Shown here: one piece after another, positions 1 through 11,704 of the stretch
Numbering within the stretch: position 1 is the stretch's first letter
Layout: each line of letters starts with the position of its first letter
Assembly: GCA_037127255.1 (NCBI GenBank)
Contig: JBANSL010000002.1
Location: 5,748,001 to 5,812,000 of the forward strand
DNA: 64,000 nucleotides
Reading direction: 5' to 3'
Origin: Persicaria tinctoria
Taxonomy: Eukaryota > Streptophyta > Magnoliopsida > Caryophyllales > Polygonaceae
Translations under genes and position numbers: made by a program
Notes under the pieces: generated by a model
What the model saw: only the letters and a program-made list of their open reading frames with translations
Databases searched by the model: none
What the model was told of the DNA's origin: nothing

Positions 1-265
1 TGGTTAGATGAGGTAAAGAATGCCACCCTTTCCAGATAAGATAGCAAGGCTTAATGGAGATATATGCTCTCTGTTTTATGCATACAATGATATCTATGGT
101 TTGGTTCATTGTCCTGTTGAAGTATCATTGACCATCCCAGTCCAATTTCAAGACTCCAACCCAGCTTAAATGGTGAATTGAAATATACTAATGCAGCCAT
201 ATACAGTACTATATAATGAAACTCACTTGGGTCATCTTATGGCACAAATTTTATTTTATTTTCGA
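1..265. other. Intergenic DNA with a degenerate PIN-promoter-like stretch
   Basis: No gene is seen. Bases about 54-84 resemble the stretch just upstream of both PIN5-like genes (6,062-6,092 and 30,880-30,910): GGAGATATATxCTCTCT followed by a TTTT.TGCATA-like segment. This could be the worn edge of a third paralogue lying outside the window. The match is short and could also be chance. Confidence 0.3.
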
Positions 266-620
266 TTAGGAAATAATTCGAGCTTAGATAAACCTGGACC
301 TCGAAGGCCGACAAGTCGGCAAACGGAAACCGTCATAAAGATACAAAATACAACAAAGGTGCAAGAGACAAGCACAAGAGCTCTACAAAACCAAGCCCAA
401 CTAAACCGGACGAGATGCGGACGTAGACGAACGAACGAAGCCAAGCGCAAGCTAACAACAACACCGCAGGCCAACGGTACATCAGGAGCATCATGTGGGC
501 AGTGAAGACGAACCTCCAATTAAGGAAGCAGCCTTCCAGGAAAAGGAGGCGCCTCGATACACACTGCCACGACCCGACTCCGAACAACCAGAACCCCATC
601 AACCGAAGAAGAAAAGTCGA
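266..620 (-). mobile_element. LINE 3'-tail fragment, antisense
   Basis: On the minus strand this reads like the 3' untranslated tail of a plant L1-type LINE: a GACGGTTTCCGTTTGCCGAC-like word, then GTCGGCC.TCGAGGTC, then CTAATCGAAAA at the end. Similar words in the same order occur at 52,231-52,640 (minus) and 41,560-41,650 (plus), so the window holds three members of one family. No reverse transcriptase is visible here. Short C and A homopolymer runs lie at about 620-645. Confidence 0.45.
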
Positions 621-749
621 CCCCCCCCCCCCAAAAAAAAAAAACCCGAAGAGCAACACCGCCTGACTGTGTAATTTTAATTGAATTTATTTCAATAACA
701 ATTATATTTACAATTTCAATGGGAATTGTTATAGGGATGGCGATTATTT

Positions 750-975
750 TGTCAAATGCACGGTGGAATTCACTGTCTCCAAAAATCGGTGACGATAAAG
801 CATCCTCTGAAGTTGGCATACCCTCATGCTGCTCTGTCTCCATTGTCGCCATTGATATCCGAAGTCAATATGTATCTGAGTTGGTGTGCTGTTTGATTCC
901 CTGTAGTATTTGTTGGTTTTGCCTCCTTTTTTACCATTAACACTGAAAATCGGTGAAAAAACCGTGCATTTGGCG
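750..975. repeat. Small foldback repeat with CAAATGCACGGT ends
   Basis: The left end reads CAAATGCACGGT and the right end ACCGTGCATTTGGCG, which are inverted copies. The same end words flank the larger foldback at 61,895-62,413, and a degenerate version lies near 2,340-2,370. It is probably a MITE-like remnant. Superfamily and target duplication were not resolved. Confidence 0.4.
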
Positions 976-2757
976 AGATACAACCATCTGATATCAAGTA
1001 GGATTCCTAAGGTAGGGATACTTTGAAATTTTATGTTGGGTGTATTTAAAATGTGCACAAAAATGGCATGCACTTAAAGCAATTCATTTTAGCACTTTAC
1101 TTTCTCATATGCTAGGACAATAGGACATAGTAGCATAGGTTAAGCAATTCTAGTAAATAAAGTCTTTTAAATTCATTGGTTTAGCCCCTTCTAAGGTAGT
1201 TGTTTAGGATTCACTAATTTTCTTTTAACATTTTATTTCCTAAACAAGTATGATTAACATATACTTAAGTTAGAAAAATCATTATTACAAAAGCAATTGT
1301 GCAAAGTAAATATCAACATATCAAAAACAACATCTTTTACTTAACGAAAACGGAGTAATTTGGATTGAAAAGGTAATTCAAATTAAAAAACAACAAAGGA
1401 GCCGAAGTAGCCTAAAGTTAATTTTGCATCATTAGCACTAATCTCTGCATACAATTAGAACCCCTCATCACATGAAATGGCCATTGTGCCCACTTAGGCA
1501 CTAACCCTAAAAAAGAGAGAGAAAGAAAATAAAGTAATAAAAGGAGTCAGAAAAAAAAACCACATGGAACACAGTTTCATAACATTGATGAAGCTAGTGC
1601 TCAACTTCGTTCATGTATAGTTGTGTGAACATTTATGGTGGAAATAGGCAGGAACCAGCGAGGAGCTATAGAGGGAAAGAGCTTAGTGATCAAGTGGCTT
1701 GTACAAATAAGACCCAAAAAAAAAAAAAAAGTGGCATGTACAAAGGAATTTTTTTTCTGATGGCTATTTTAGTTTTTCCACATTAATTAGGTTTGCCATG
1801 AAGGTGGTATTCACTAATCAGTCAATTAAATAGCTTAAATGTGTTTATTTCGCCTAATTGTCTTCCAATTCAATAATTGACATAAAAAACACATCAAATT
1901 TTGAAATTGTAAAAACAAATATATTTGTGATTAACAAGTGTAGGGAATGAAATAAATACGGATTCCTATTTACACCTCGTATTTTTACTATTTTTTAAAT
2001 AATTGTTGAGAGACTTGTGAATCTCACGTCGAAAGTGAGAGAATTCTGAACCTAACATATAATTGGATGGGCTACTCCATCTAATGTCAATTGGTTCGGT
2101 GCCCCAGGTTAGATTATATGTTGGGATTTCTGATCGGACATACTTTAATTAGTAAAAAATAGATGTTTGATTAAAGAGGCGTAAGGTTTATTTTTAAAAA
2201 AAAATTAGGTATAAATAGTAAAAATAAGGGGGTAAATAGCAACAACCAATAAATATTGGATCCTGTTATAGGTACGACCAAAAACACAGTCAATAAGCTT
2301 TTTACCGTTCAAAAACGCTTGTCAACACTGAAAGCCGGTAAACCCACCGTACATTTTGCGAAAGCCAACCAGTAAATATTAACCAGAAAGAGCACATCAT
2401 GTACAATTGTCAATATCACAATCTGTGTATGTACCAGGTGCTCATTGATTAATTAAATTTAATTTCCACCATTGGAATTGTTTTATTCAGAATAAAAAAA
2501 ATAAGAAAAAGAAAGTAATGTTAAATAAGAAGACACATCATGGCCAACTTATAAAGGTCATGCTAACTTAAAAACACCGAGTTAGAAAAATAAGATACTG
2601 CAAGAGTATAGACAAAAAAAATTAGAAGGTACCACCACTTGGGTTTAGAAAAAGTACAAACTGTGGGCATCAAAGTAAACTGTCAAGAGTTGAGGGCCAC
2701 TTGTTGTAATTTCTATTTCCTTTTCCCTTTTTTCTTCATCAAGGCAAATAATTACTA
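976..2757. other. AT-rich intergenic DNA, no gene seen
   Basis: Long A and T runs and no exon-like open frame. The words around 2,280-2,380 (ACCGT, CCGGTAAACC, CACCGTACATTTTGCG) suggest a decayed relative of the CACGGT foldback family. Nothing else is recognisable. Confidence 0.5.
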
Positions 2758-2991
2758 CTCCCTCCGTTCCATAATACATGTCCCTTTGCTTTTCGGCACG
2801 CTTTTTAATGAGCGAAAAACTCTATAAAATATTATTTTTTTAATTATTTTTTTATATAATATGATACTTATTACTAATAAGTATCATATTATATAAAAAA
2901 ATTAATGAAAAAAATAATATTTTATAGAGTTTTTCGTTCATTAAAAAGCGTGTCGAAAAGCAAAAGGACATGTATTATGGAACGGAGGGAG
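2758..2991. mobile_element. Stowaway MITE (Tc1/mariner type)
   Basis: Perfect hairpin element of 234 bp. It starts CTCCCTCCGTTCC, ends GGAACGGAGGGAG, and is flanked by TA at 2,756-2,757 and 2,992-2,993, the Stowaway target duplication. The two arms are almost perfectly complementary around a centre near 2,875, so it is probably young. It has no coding capacity. Confidence 0.92.
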
Positions 2992-2993
2992 TA

Positions 2994-4140
2994 ATTTAGT
3001 CATAAACTTTATGCTTCTTCAATTCCTGTCTACTTTCACCATTTCACACAAGTTTCATTTCGGCGCGCGCGGCTACTAGCCTACTAACATGTTTTGGTGT
3101 CAAAATACAAGAGCTCTTTTGATCTATTAGCTTACATTTTTGTTAATCTAACCAAATAGCATTACAATTTACAAGGACGCTTCGGGATGGGGATAGGCCA
3201 GCTGCGGTGGTTTCCTCCTAGTTTCTTTCCTTATATTCAAAACAAACAAAAAAAACTGAAAAAAAAACATATCCAATAAAGAAAAAAAACCTTATTTAGG
3301 CTTACACCGCTTGCCTAGACCCAAAACAATAGGTGCAACGCCTTTAATTTCATCGCCTAAGTTAGGTCCAATTTGAAAGACTTGCGGTTTTTACACATAA
3401 GTTCTCGGATACGAGGGCTCAAAGGGTTCCGCTTTTCGGTTTAAGGCTCTAGACATGCATTTTTTTTAAACAAAAATTTTTGTAAGGAAACTGTTTTTTT
3501 TTGTAAATAGTTTACCCTCGTAATATTTTTCCATAGATTACAAATTTCAAAACCAAGCAAATTGGAGGATTCCTCTTTCCAACTTTTTATATAAAGGAAA
3601 ATGTTTTCATATTTCAAAACCAAGCAAACAAAGCTTATTTTCCTAAACTAGCAATTAGAGGATGGCTGTTATGTCTAATACTAGTTCTAGACGTGTAGAA
3701 TCTTTGGATTGATATTGCATGGATATTATGCTATTTGAATATATGAATAGTATGATTCATAATTTATTAATTTTACAATTTTAATGCATATGTATACATA
3801 TACATATATAGACAATAGATCATATAGCAATGATGTATCACGTTAACAAGTCTGAGTCATGGAACTAAAAAGATCAATGGTTGAGATTAAAAGTAACTTT
3901 TGATTATCCAGTAGTATTGAGTAATTACTCATTGGAATGAAATTATTTGGTGGTACCGATAATTATTAATTTGTTAGAAAGGAATTTATATTTTTTTTAT
4001 TTTTTATGGGAGAATAATTATATTGTTATAGACGAATAACCATGTGAAAACAGATGAATAATTACGAGAAAACAAAAAATATAGCTATGATATAGTTTGA
4101 AACGCGTACATTTTGTAAAAAAATTGCGCTTTTCTCTTTT
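2994..4140. other. Intergenic DNA, no gene seen
   Basis: AT-rich sequence with no supported exon. A 60-codon minus-strand open frame at 3,441-3,623 has no recognisable product. The words near 3,835-3,900 loosely resemble the repeat at 28,797-29,300. Confidence 0.45.
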
Positions 4141-4590
4141 AATTTAGGAAAATTTACAGAAAACCACCAATTAAATATAGATTTGTGGAATTCTAATGGA
4201 AATATGTGTGGGTGGTGATTAATATAATTTAAATATTTTCAAGTTTAAAATTTAAATTTTAAGGGAAAAAAATTAAAATATATTATATTTAATGGAATTC
4301 TAATAGAAATATGTGTGGATGGTGATTTGAAAACAAAAACCATTTAATGGGTGACTTTTCTATCCCTACCATAAATATAATTTAAATATTTTCAAGTTTA
4401 AAATTTAAATTTCAAGGAAAAAATATTAAAAAATATTATATTTTATGGAATTCTAATGGAAATATGGGGTGGGTGGTGATTTGAAAACAAAAGTCATTTA
4501 ATGGGTGGGTTTTTTGTAATTTTGTATTTAAGAGGTGATTAAGTGTAAAATGTTATATTTAATGAATGGTTTTATGTAAATTTCTCTTTA
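4141..4590. repeat. MITE-like element with internal repeats
   Basis: A segment beginning TGGAATTCTAATGGAAATATG occurs three times, at about 4,186, 4,293 and 4,446, with AAGTTTAAAATTTAAATTT blocks between. The outer ends (GGAAAATTTACAGAAAACCACC and GGTTTTATGTAAATTTCTC) are roughly inverted, which suggests a small non-autonomous element. Related words occur at 45,295. No target duplication was resolved. Confidence 0.4.
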
Positions 4591-4635
4591 ATTTACCCAT
4601 AGGCAATAGACTCATTAGTGCTTTTTGGCGCCTTA

Positions 4636-5259
4636 GACCATCCGCATCAATGCGGGTTTTTAGAGTTTCTTAATACCACTTTATCATTTTCTCTCTCCCT
4701 AAAAAACCCAACCTACTTTTTCATCCACATCCATACGAGTTTCTAGAGTTTCTTAATTTACTTTTCACCAACTATTATCTATTATATATTTAAATATACA
4801 TAATAATAATATGTTATATATTATCTACATTTGTATTATGTTTTTTTATGTATGTATTATATTTTGTTCAACATATATAATATTGGTGTCTTTTAATAAC
4901 TTAAAATAAATTATGAATTTTAAATTTTTAATAAAATATTTTTTTTATTTCTTATATTTAATGACTAAAAACTAGCTAAAATCAATATAAAAGAATACAA
5001 AAATTAAAAAATTTCACCATTTTTTGTACTATCTAAAAACTATTTTACATATAAACTAGCTAGTGGGGCCCATGCAAAAAAATAAAAAAAATATAATAGC
5101 TAGCCAAATAGGGAGATGGGACCCATTTAATGGGTTTTTAAGAGAGTTTGGAAGTAACAAACTCTCTAGTGGGTTTTTAATTTACCCCCTCCCCTCTCTC
5201 TTACTTTTCCTGACATTTGTGTCTTAAAAACCCCCTAACCACTGCCGATGTAGATGCTC
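4636..5259. mobile_element. PIF/Harbinger-type MITE
   Basis: The left end is GACCATCCGCATC and the reverse complement of the right end is GAGCATCTACATC. Both are flanked by TTA (4,633-4,635 and 5,260-5,262), the 3-bp duplication typical of Harbinger/Tourist elements. GAGCATC-type ends are common in this superfamily. The interior is AT-rich and non-coding. Confidence 0.6.
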
Positions 5260-5688
5260 TTAAACCTTTTTCTTCACTGGCCGCATCACATGAGATGCCA
5301 TATAGAACATCCCTTCACTCTATTAGCCAGTGAATCCACTTAATTAGAATAACTTATATAGCATTACCGATCCCTTCATCAATGGCAGACAGAGAATTTT
5401 AAAAAGTGGATTTCTAGTACAAGTGTGAGCTAATTTACCCAATAACAATATATATAGAGAGGTTCTACCCTAACATGATCCCATTAACATAATAAGTATA
5501 GATACCATCTAGTTTATCTACAAGTCTGATTCTTTTCTTATTCTTGTTTTCAAATGAAGGGTAAAATATAATATCATCAATATTGTAATTTGTAAACCAT
5601 TTTACCTATTTGGACCAAAATCAAGAGAAGACCAACATTGACCAAAAATGAGTAATCAACCATGTGCAAAAATGTACGTACAAGGTCC

Positions 5689-5835
5689 AAGCTAGAGTCC
5701 ATCATTTAAGACCCTTGCCCTAGTGTATAAGGGCGCGTGTACAATTCAAATGTATGGGTTGTGTACGTACAATTCAAAGCTAGAGTCCATCATTTAAGAC
5801 CCTTGCCCTAGTGTATAAGGGCGTGTGTACAATTC
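5689..5835. repeat. 88-bp tandem duplication upstream of PIN copy A
   Basis: The stretch GCTAGAGTCCATCATTTAAG through TGTACAATTCAAA occurs at 5,689 and again at 5,777 with a single-base difference. It lies about 400 bp upstream of the TATA box of PIN copy A and is not seen upstream of copy B, so it is younger than, or outside, the segmental duplication. ATACATGTAT-rich simple sequence follows at 5,845-5,935. Confidence 0.7.
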
Positions 5836-6089
5836 AAAGGTATGCATGTATATACATGTATCATATGCATATATACATGTATGATGTATCATCTATATAC
5901 ATGTATCATCTATATTATATATATATATATATTATAAGATTGCTGACCGGATATATCATTTACCAGTTTACAAAAATGTCAAATAAAAAGCAAAGCTACA
6001 CCTGTAGGTCACTCTCCAGGACTTTAAAGCACACAGAATTTATAGCAGTAACATACATATTGGAGATATATTCTCTCTTGTTTTGTGCA

Positions 6090-6097
6090 TATAAATA
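6090..6097 (+). promoter_or_regulatory. TATA box of PIN copy A
   Basis: TATAAATA lies 126 bp before the start codon, in a stretch conserved with copy B. The leader between them is A-rich and has no intron signal. Confidence 0.6.
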
Positions 6098-6222
6098 GCT
6101 TCCTCTACTACAAGCATATATGTCATTCCATTCCAGCTTCAAGCTTCTACATATCAAAGAGTTTAGAGCAAAACACAAAAACACAAACAAACCCAAAAAA
6201 AAGTACACAGCAAATACAAAAA

Positions 6223-7916
6223 ATGATAGGGTGGGAAGATATATCCAAGGTCATTGTGGCCATGGTGCCACTCTATGTTGCCCTTGTGCTGGGGTATGGC
6301 GCGATCAAGTGGTGGAAGCTATTCAAATCGGATCATTGTGATGTAGTAAACCGCCTGTTTTGCTACTTCATTAATCCGTTCTTCACCTTTGAGTTCACTG
6401 CCCACTCGGATCCATTTGCGTGGAACTTTAGGTTCATAGGCGCGGATGTTATATCTAAGGTCCTCATAGCTGTAGTGATTACCCTTTGGGCTGTATTCAG
6501 TAGCAAGGGGAACTATAGATGGTCTATAACGAGCTATTCCTTGACCTTGTCTAATACTCTAGTTATAGGAGTTCCACTGCTAAGGGCCATGTATGGGACT
6601 CAGGCGGTGGATCTAGTTGTCCTATCGTTTATACTTCAGTCTCTTCTTTGGTTCATTATCTTGTTGTTTGTCCTCGAGATTCATCGATCAAAAGTGGAGG
6701 GTGAAGAAGCCAAGGATTTGGAAGGAAATGAGGAAGCCGGAAGGCCCTCCTTTTGGTCCTTGATGAAGACAGTGTGGCTCAAACTCGCTGTGAACCCCAA
6801 TTCTTACGCTTGCATTCTAGGAATTGTTTGGGCACTCATAGCCAACAGGTATATACATAAAGAGCATTCTAGGAATTCTTACGCTGTTTCCAGCAGTGTA
6901 TATCCTATATATAGCACTAATTCTTGTTATGGAACTATGTACAGGTGGGACAAGCAAATGCCAAGCGTCGTTGAAAAATCTGTGTTAATCATGTCAAACG
7001 CAGGGTCTGGAATCGCTATGTTCAGTATGGGTAAGTCCATAATATATTACCGTAATCTGCTGTAATGAGCTTCCTACTCTAACATGATACCTCTAAAGGA
7101 CACAAAACATGCACCTTAGACGCCTCAAATACAATTAGGAAATAAGAAGGTAACATTAAGGCAGTGAGATGATGATACATATATCACTCTTCAAACAGTA
7201 CGACAAGAATCAAAGCTATAGCTTGATTTTTTAGGCCATCCCTTTTTAATTTTAATTGCCTTTCCACACTTTGTATATGTCTATATGATGTATGATGTAT
7301 CCATGCAGGTATGTTCATGGCAGTACAACAAAAAGTAATTGCATGTGGACCTAAACTGACCATTCTTGGGATGCTGTTGAAGTTTATTGCTGTTCCATTG
7401 GCAATGGCGATTGGTGCTTTAATGGTGGGGCTGCGTGGAGATGTCCTACGTATCGTCATCATACAGGTGAGCATTATTAGACATATTGAATATCATCAAG
7501 AATAAAATAACACTCAACATCAGAATATTGATAATACAATGATTCTAACCACATAAAAAGCAACAAGTTATAAGGATATTATATATAGCTGCAATGGAGA
7601 TCAATATATATCTCAATGACAATTTCTTTTGACGTTGCAGGCAGCGTTACCACAATCTATCACGTGCTTCGTTTATGCTAAAGAATGTGATCTACATGCT
7701 GATGTGATCAGTACTGCGTAAGTTCGATAAATTACATAATTTCAGTCCAAATTTTGTGTTGCATTTGCATTCACTTCGTTTGTATTTTCAACCTGTACAA
7801 GTAAAACTTATATTCTCTTGCCATTGGCAAATCTTATTTTCAGGGTAATCTTCGGTACGGTGGTTTCACTTCCAATCATGATTGGTTACTTTGCTGCATT
7901 AGGGGCAGTGCATTAG
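6223..7916 (+). CDS. PIN5-like short auxin efflux carrier, copy A
   Basis: Exons 6223-6848, 6945-7030, 7309-7466, 7641-7717 and 7844-7916 join in frame to 339 aa, all with GT-AG introns. The protein starts MIGWEDISKVIVAMVPLYVA, close to the PIN start, and has helices on both sides of a short charged loop (about residues 155-190) instead of the 300-aa loop of long PINs. NPNSYACILG and the PIN C-terminus are intact. Short-loop PINs of the PIN5 type sit on the endoplasmic reticulum membrane and move auxin between cytosol and ER lumen; ER location here is inferred from loop length. The start matches copy B. An open frame from 6,085 enters from the leader and runs through intron 1, so it is not the product. 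It belongs to the PIN5 or PIN8 clade; which one is uncertain. Confidence 0.93.
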
Positions 7917-8527
7917 TAATAGTACCGGATTCGAGTTCCTGCCACATTTGCATTCACAGCGTACTCAAAGCTCCAATTGAGCACAAAGAATTTGAGCACC
8001 TGGACCAGACCAATCGATCAACATAATGTGTCTTTATTATTTTGTTGTTGTTCATAGCTTTACAATTTTGCATACCAAACCGACACTACTTTTATAAATA
8101 AAGTCAGCATATTTTTTATACTGTGATTAGTGATGAATAAATGCCCCAACCAGTCAACATCTTGTGACTTTTTTTTGGTGTTGATGGCATTACAAATGGA
8201 TTTTCCACAACAAAAGAAACTAATTTTATAATCAAAGTCAACATATTTAATCAATCCTCCCTCAAAGGCAAAACTAGTCAACTAGATACGTCCAACATGA
8301 TCATTAGCTTCAGATCGAAGATCTACACCCCACCCAGGTAAGCCAATATTTTGAAAATCCAGAAGCGAAGTTTACATTCGTTTTCGTTCTCCTTTTTTTT
8401 TTTAATTCAATTTTCCAAATCAGCAGTTAATCAAATAAAATCACAATATTTCACCAATAGCCACTTATTTCGGAATTTTCAACACGAAAAGCGCAATCGT
8501 GAGCGAGACAGAGCAAATTGAACTTAC

Positions 8528-8960
8528 CGATTGAACAAGACAGCACGGAATTAAGCCTCCATGATAAACGGTATACAAATCGCGAAGGAAATCATCGCTC
8601 AGAAAAATGAAATCGCTACTGAAACTATGAACTTTTAGGGATTATGCGAGTAATGAGTTGCAATTAGGGTTTCAGAACCGAAATTACCTGACTGCGGGCT
8701 TGTTTTAGGCGATTGAAATCAATCCTTACATCATCACATGGAAAGGTTACAGGATCGACGGTTGATGCACAGTGCCGATTGTGGACTGCTGAGAATGAGA
8801 AGTTGCGAAAACGTGGGAAAGGGGAGGAGATAGAGAGAATAATCGGCGGGAAATCGTAAGGGTATTGTCGGTGTAGGTGAAAGACAGAAAAGAGGCCCAC
8901 CAAAGCCCATCTTAAAAAGGCCTGGCCCATCAGCTAGTCCCAGATTGGGCCCAACTCCTT
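8528..8960 (-). pseudogene. 5' end relic of an unknown minus-strand gene
   Basis: On the minus strand this looks like a promoter and leader: GGGCCCA and TGGGCC boxes around 8,900-8,960, a pyrimidine-rich leader, a donor CAG|GTAATT with last exon base 8,688, then a second exon ending AATCG|GTAAGTT at 8,528. No long frame crosses the two exons. The body that should follow to the left is missing, because the PIN 3' end is there. The same relic lies in copy B, so the truncation predates the duplication. Product unknown. Confidence 0.4.
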
Positions 8961-9021
8961 AGTGACAACCAAAGTAACGGCGAATTTCAATTGCACCCCG
9001 TACTCTCTAGCCTTTACTCTT

Positions 9022-9388
9022 GGGGTCTGTTTGGACTCGCTTTGTGTGTGTATATATATATATATATAATACTTTAAATTAGAAGATTTTGATAACGTGT
9101 CATCTTCTCCTTGATTTTAGTTAATTTAATCAATCTCCTATTTTCTACTTTTTTATTTTTTCCTCTCTCCTATATTTAACTATTATTTCTTTTAATTATT
9201 ATTTTTATTCTTTCATTATCTTTTTTAAATCAATTTTATTCTTTCTTTTATTTCCAACATATTTGTTAACAATCTATATCTATATAATACTTTAAATTAG
9301 AAGTCTATATAATACTTTAAATTAGAAGACTATGATAATGTGTCATCTTCTCCCTCATTTTAGTTAATTCAACCAATCTCTTATTTTC
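9022..9388. mobile_element. Helitron-like terminal sequences
   Basis: The sequence TATAATACTTTAAATTAGAAG followed by GATAACGTGTCATCTTCTCC recurs at 9,068, 9,288, 9,310 and 11,463, and a related form lies inverted near 17,160-17,220. These look like 5' ends of one AT-rich Helitron-type family into which later elements inserted. No complete element could be delimited. Confidence 0.35.
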
Positions 9389-10625
9389 GAATTTTTTTTC
9401 TAAATATTCACTAAAAAATAAAAAATTACAAAAATATTCACACTTTTAAACTATTTACAAAAATATTCATTTTTGTCATATTGGACAGAAAAACGCGGTC
9501 TGAGACCGCGTTTTATTCGTTAAGTCAAATTTCTGAAATTGGGTAAAAAAAGGATGAAAATCAACCAAAGAGACGCGGTCCCAGCCCGCGTCTCTGGTAT
9601 TTTTTTATTTTTTTTACGCAAAATTGAAACAGAGAGGCTGGAGGAGAGAGAGGAGGTCGGAGGAGAGAGAGGAGAGGGAGGCGGAGCGGCCGAGCGGGTG
9701 AGGGTCGGGGAACCGGGAGGAGGAAGACGGAGATCTGAGGGCCGGAGAGAGGCCGGAGGAGAGAGAGGAGAGGGAGGCGGAGCGGGTGAGGGTCGGGGAA
9801 CTGGGAGGAGGAAAGGGCCGGAGGGAGGCGCGGGAGAGAGAGCAAAGGGCCAGAGGGAGGCGCGGGCGCAAGAGGAAAGGGCCGGAGGAGGGAGAGAGAG
9901 GGAAGGGGCGGAGGGAGGCGGAGGGGAGAGGAAGGGTCCGGTGAAGAATCGAACCAGGGTGAGGGAGGAGGCTCGGTCTCGGATTCGGATTCGGGAGAAG
10001 TCGATCCGCGTCAACTCGGTGCTTGGTCTCGGATACGGATTCGCGAGAAGGGTGAGGGAGCAGGCTTCGTCTTCCTTCGATTCCGGCGTCTACGGCTTGG
10101 GCTCGGTGGTCCTCACTGGTGGAGCCCCTGCCTCCGCCTCTTGCTCCACCTTCCGTCGTTCCGGCAGCCTCTCTCCCTCAGATCTGCGTCTTCCTCCATC
10201 CAGTACCCTCCCCGACCTCACCCGCTCCGCCTCCCTCTCCTCCTCCTCCGGCCTCCTCTCTCTCCTCCGACCCTCAGATCTCCTTCTTCCTCCTCCCGGT
10301 TCTCCGACCCTCACCCGCTCGGCCGCTCCGCCTCCCTCTTCTCTCTCTCCTCCGGCCTCCTCTCTCTCCTCCGGCCTCTCTGTTTCAATTTTGCGTAAAA
10401 AAAAATAAAAAAATACAAGAGACGCGGGCTGGGACCGCGTCTCTTTGGTTGATTTTCATCCCTTTTTTTACCCAATTTCAGAAATTTGACTTAACGAATA
10501 AAACGCGGTCCCATACCGCGTTTTTCTGTCCAATCTGACAAAAATGAATATTTTTGTAAATAGTTTAAAAGTGTGAATATTTTTGTAATTTTTTATTTTT
10601 TAGTGAATATTTAGAAAAAAAATTC
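9389..10625. mobile_element. Mutator-like foldback element
   Basis: The element is flanked by a perfect 9-bp duplication, CTTATTTTC (9,380-9,388 and 10,626-10,634). Its arms are inverted copies from GAATTTTTTTTCTAAATATT inward for at least 350 bp, with smaller self-complementary words such as ACGCGGTC and GACCGCGT at 9,495-9,590. The GC-rich purine core at 9,620-9,960 is mirrored by a pyrimidine-rich core at 10,100-10,390, so almost the whole 1,237 bp can fold back. Long TIRs plus a 9-bp duplication indicate a non-autonomous MULE. No transposase is present, and long open frames in the core are low-complexity. Confidence 0.78.
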
Positions 10626-10783
10626 CTTATTTTCTACTTTTTTATTTTTTCATCTCTTCTATATTTAATTACTATTTCCTTTAATTATTATTTTTATTCT
10701 TCCCTTTATCTTTTTAAATAAATCATATTCTTTCTTTTATTTCCAACATATTTGTTAACAATCTATATAATCTATATTCTATA

Positions 10784-11462
10784 TCTATATAAACTCTTAA
10801 TTTATAAGAGTTTATGCTGAGGTGTCAACATTAGAGAGATTTTAGGGGTTTTGACCAATTATAATTTTCTTTTTTCTCTTTAATCCTTTTTTTAATTCTT
10901 CTTTTTCTTTTAATTCTTTTTTTTTTCTTTAATCTTACTAACTATCTATATAAACCCTTAATTTAATAGAGTTTATGCTGAGGTGTCAACATTAGAAAGA
11001 TTTTATGGGTTTTGACCAATTATAATTTTCTTTTTTCTCTTTAATCTTTTTTTTTAATTCTTCTTTTTCTTTTAATTCTCTTCTTTTTCTTTAATCTTAC
11101 TAACTATTTGGCTTAATTCAAAACATTGAATTCAATCTAATATAACTATTGGACTTAACTCAAAGTCATTTACTAACTATCTGTATCTATATACTATAGA
11201 GTATTAATTTATGTCACATGTCCTCTCCATGTTCAAAGTTTTAACCAATGGGATTAATTCAAAACTTTTATCTTTCACTATTTATTATTTATTTTTCTCT
11301 TTATCTCTTTAACCCAAGTGTATTTTTTTCTATTATTTTTAACACATTTACTAATCAATGGGTTTAATTAAAAATATTGACTTAAATCTAATGTCTATGA
11401 TTTATCTATATGTAAATATTATTTATAAAAAAATCGCGCGCATGGCGCGGGGATCGTACTAG
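10784..11462 (+). mobile_element. Small non-autonomous Helitron
   Basis: The 5' end TCTATATAAACTCTTAATTT follows an A. The 3' end has a hairpin CGCGC-ATG-GCGCG, then ten bases, then CTAG followed by T, as Helitrons require. The target word appears restored, because TAATACTTTAAATTAGAAG follows directly. The 5' end sequence is repeated at about 10,943, and another TCTATATACT-type start lies at 11,186, so there may be nested or tandem copies. It has no coding capacity. Confidence 0.55.
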
Positions 11463-11704
11463 TAATACTTTAAATTAGAAGACTTTGATGACGTGTCATC
11501 CTCTCCTTGATTTTAGTTAATTCAACCAGTGGCGGAGCCAGGATTCCGGACAGGGGGTGCTAAAAAAATTTCGTGAAATATTTTTTGGGGGGATTTGCCA
11601 AATATACAAATAAGGAGGCCCAATTAGCCAAATATACAAAGTTTTTGAAAAATTACAAAACTATACATCCCAATTTCCCCCCCTTCCCTTCCCCGTGTGC
11701 CCCC

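Larger units (their letters stand above)
6044..9021 (+). repeat. Segmental duplication, copy A (PIN5-like gene plus flanks)
   Basis: This block matches 30,865-33,564 nearly base for base through promoter, all five exons, all four introns and the 3' flank. It ends after CTCTAGCCTTTACTCTTG in both copies. Copy A is longer by about 0.28 kb net, mainly because about 390 bp at 8,103-8,490 is absent from copy B. The direct orientation and high identity imply a recent local duplication. Confidence 0.93.

Noticed and set aside
6085..7065. 326-codon frame as the PIN copy A product
   Set aside because: It starts in the leader and reads through intron 1. The five-exon model restores the conserved PIN C-terminus and matches copy B.
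9539..10408. 289-codon open frame and its antisense partner
   Set aside because: It runs through the GC-rich arms of the foldback element, encodes Glu/Arg/Gly repeats and is mirrored on the other strand. No domain.
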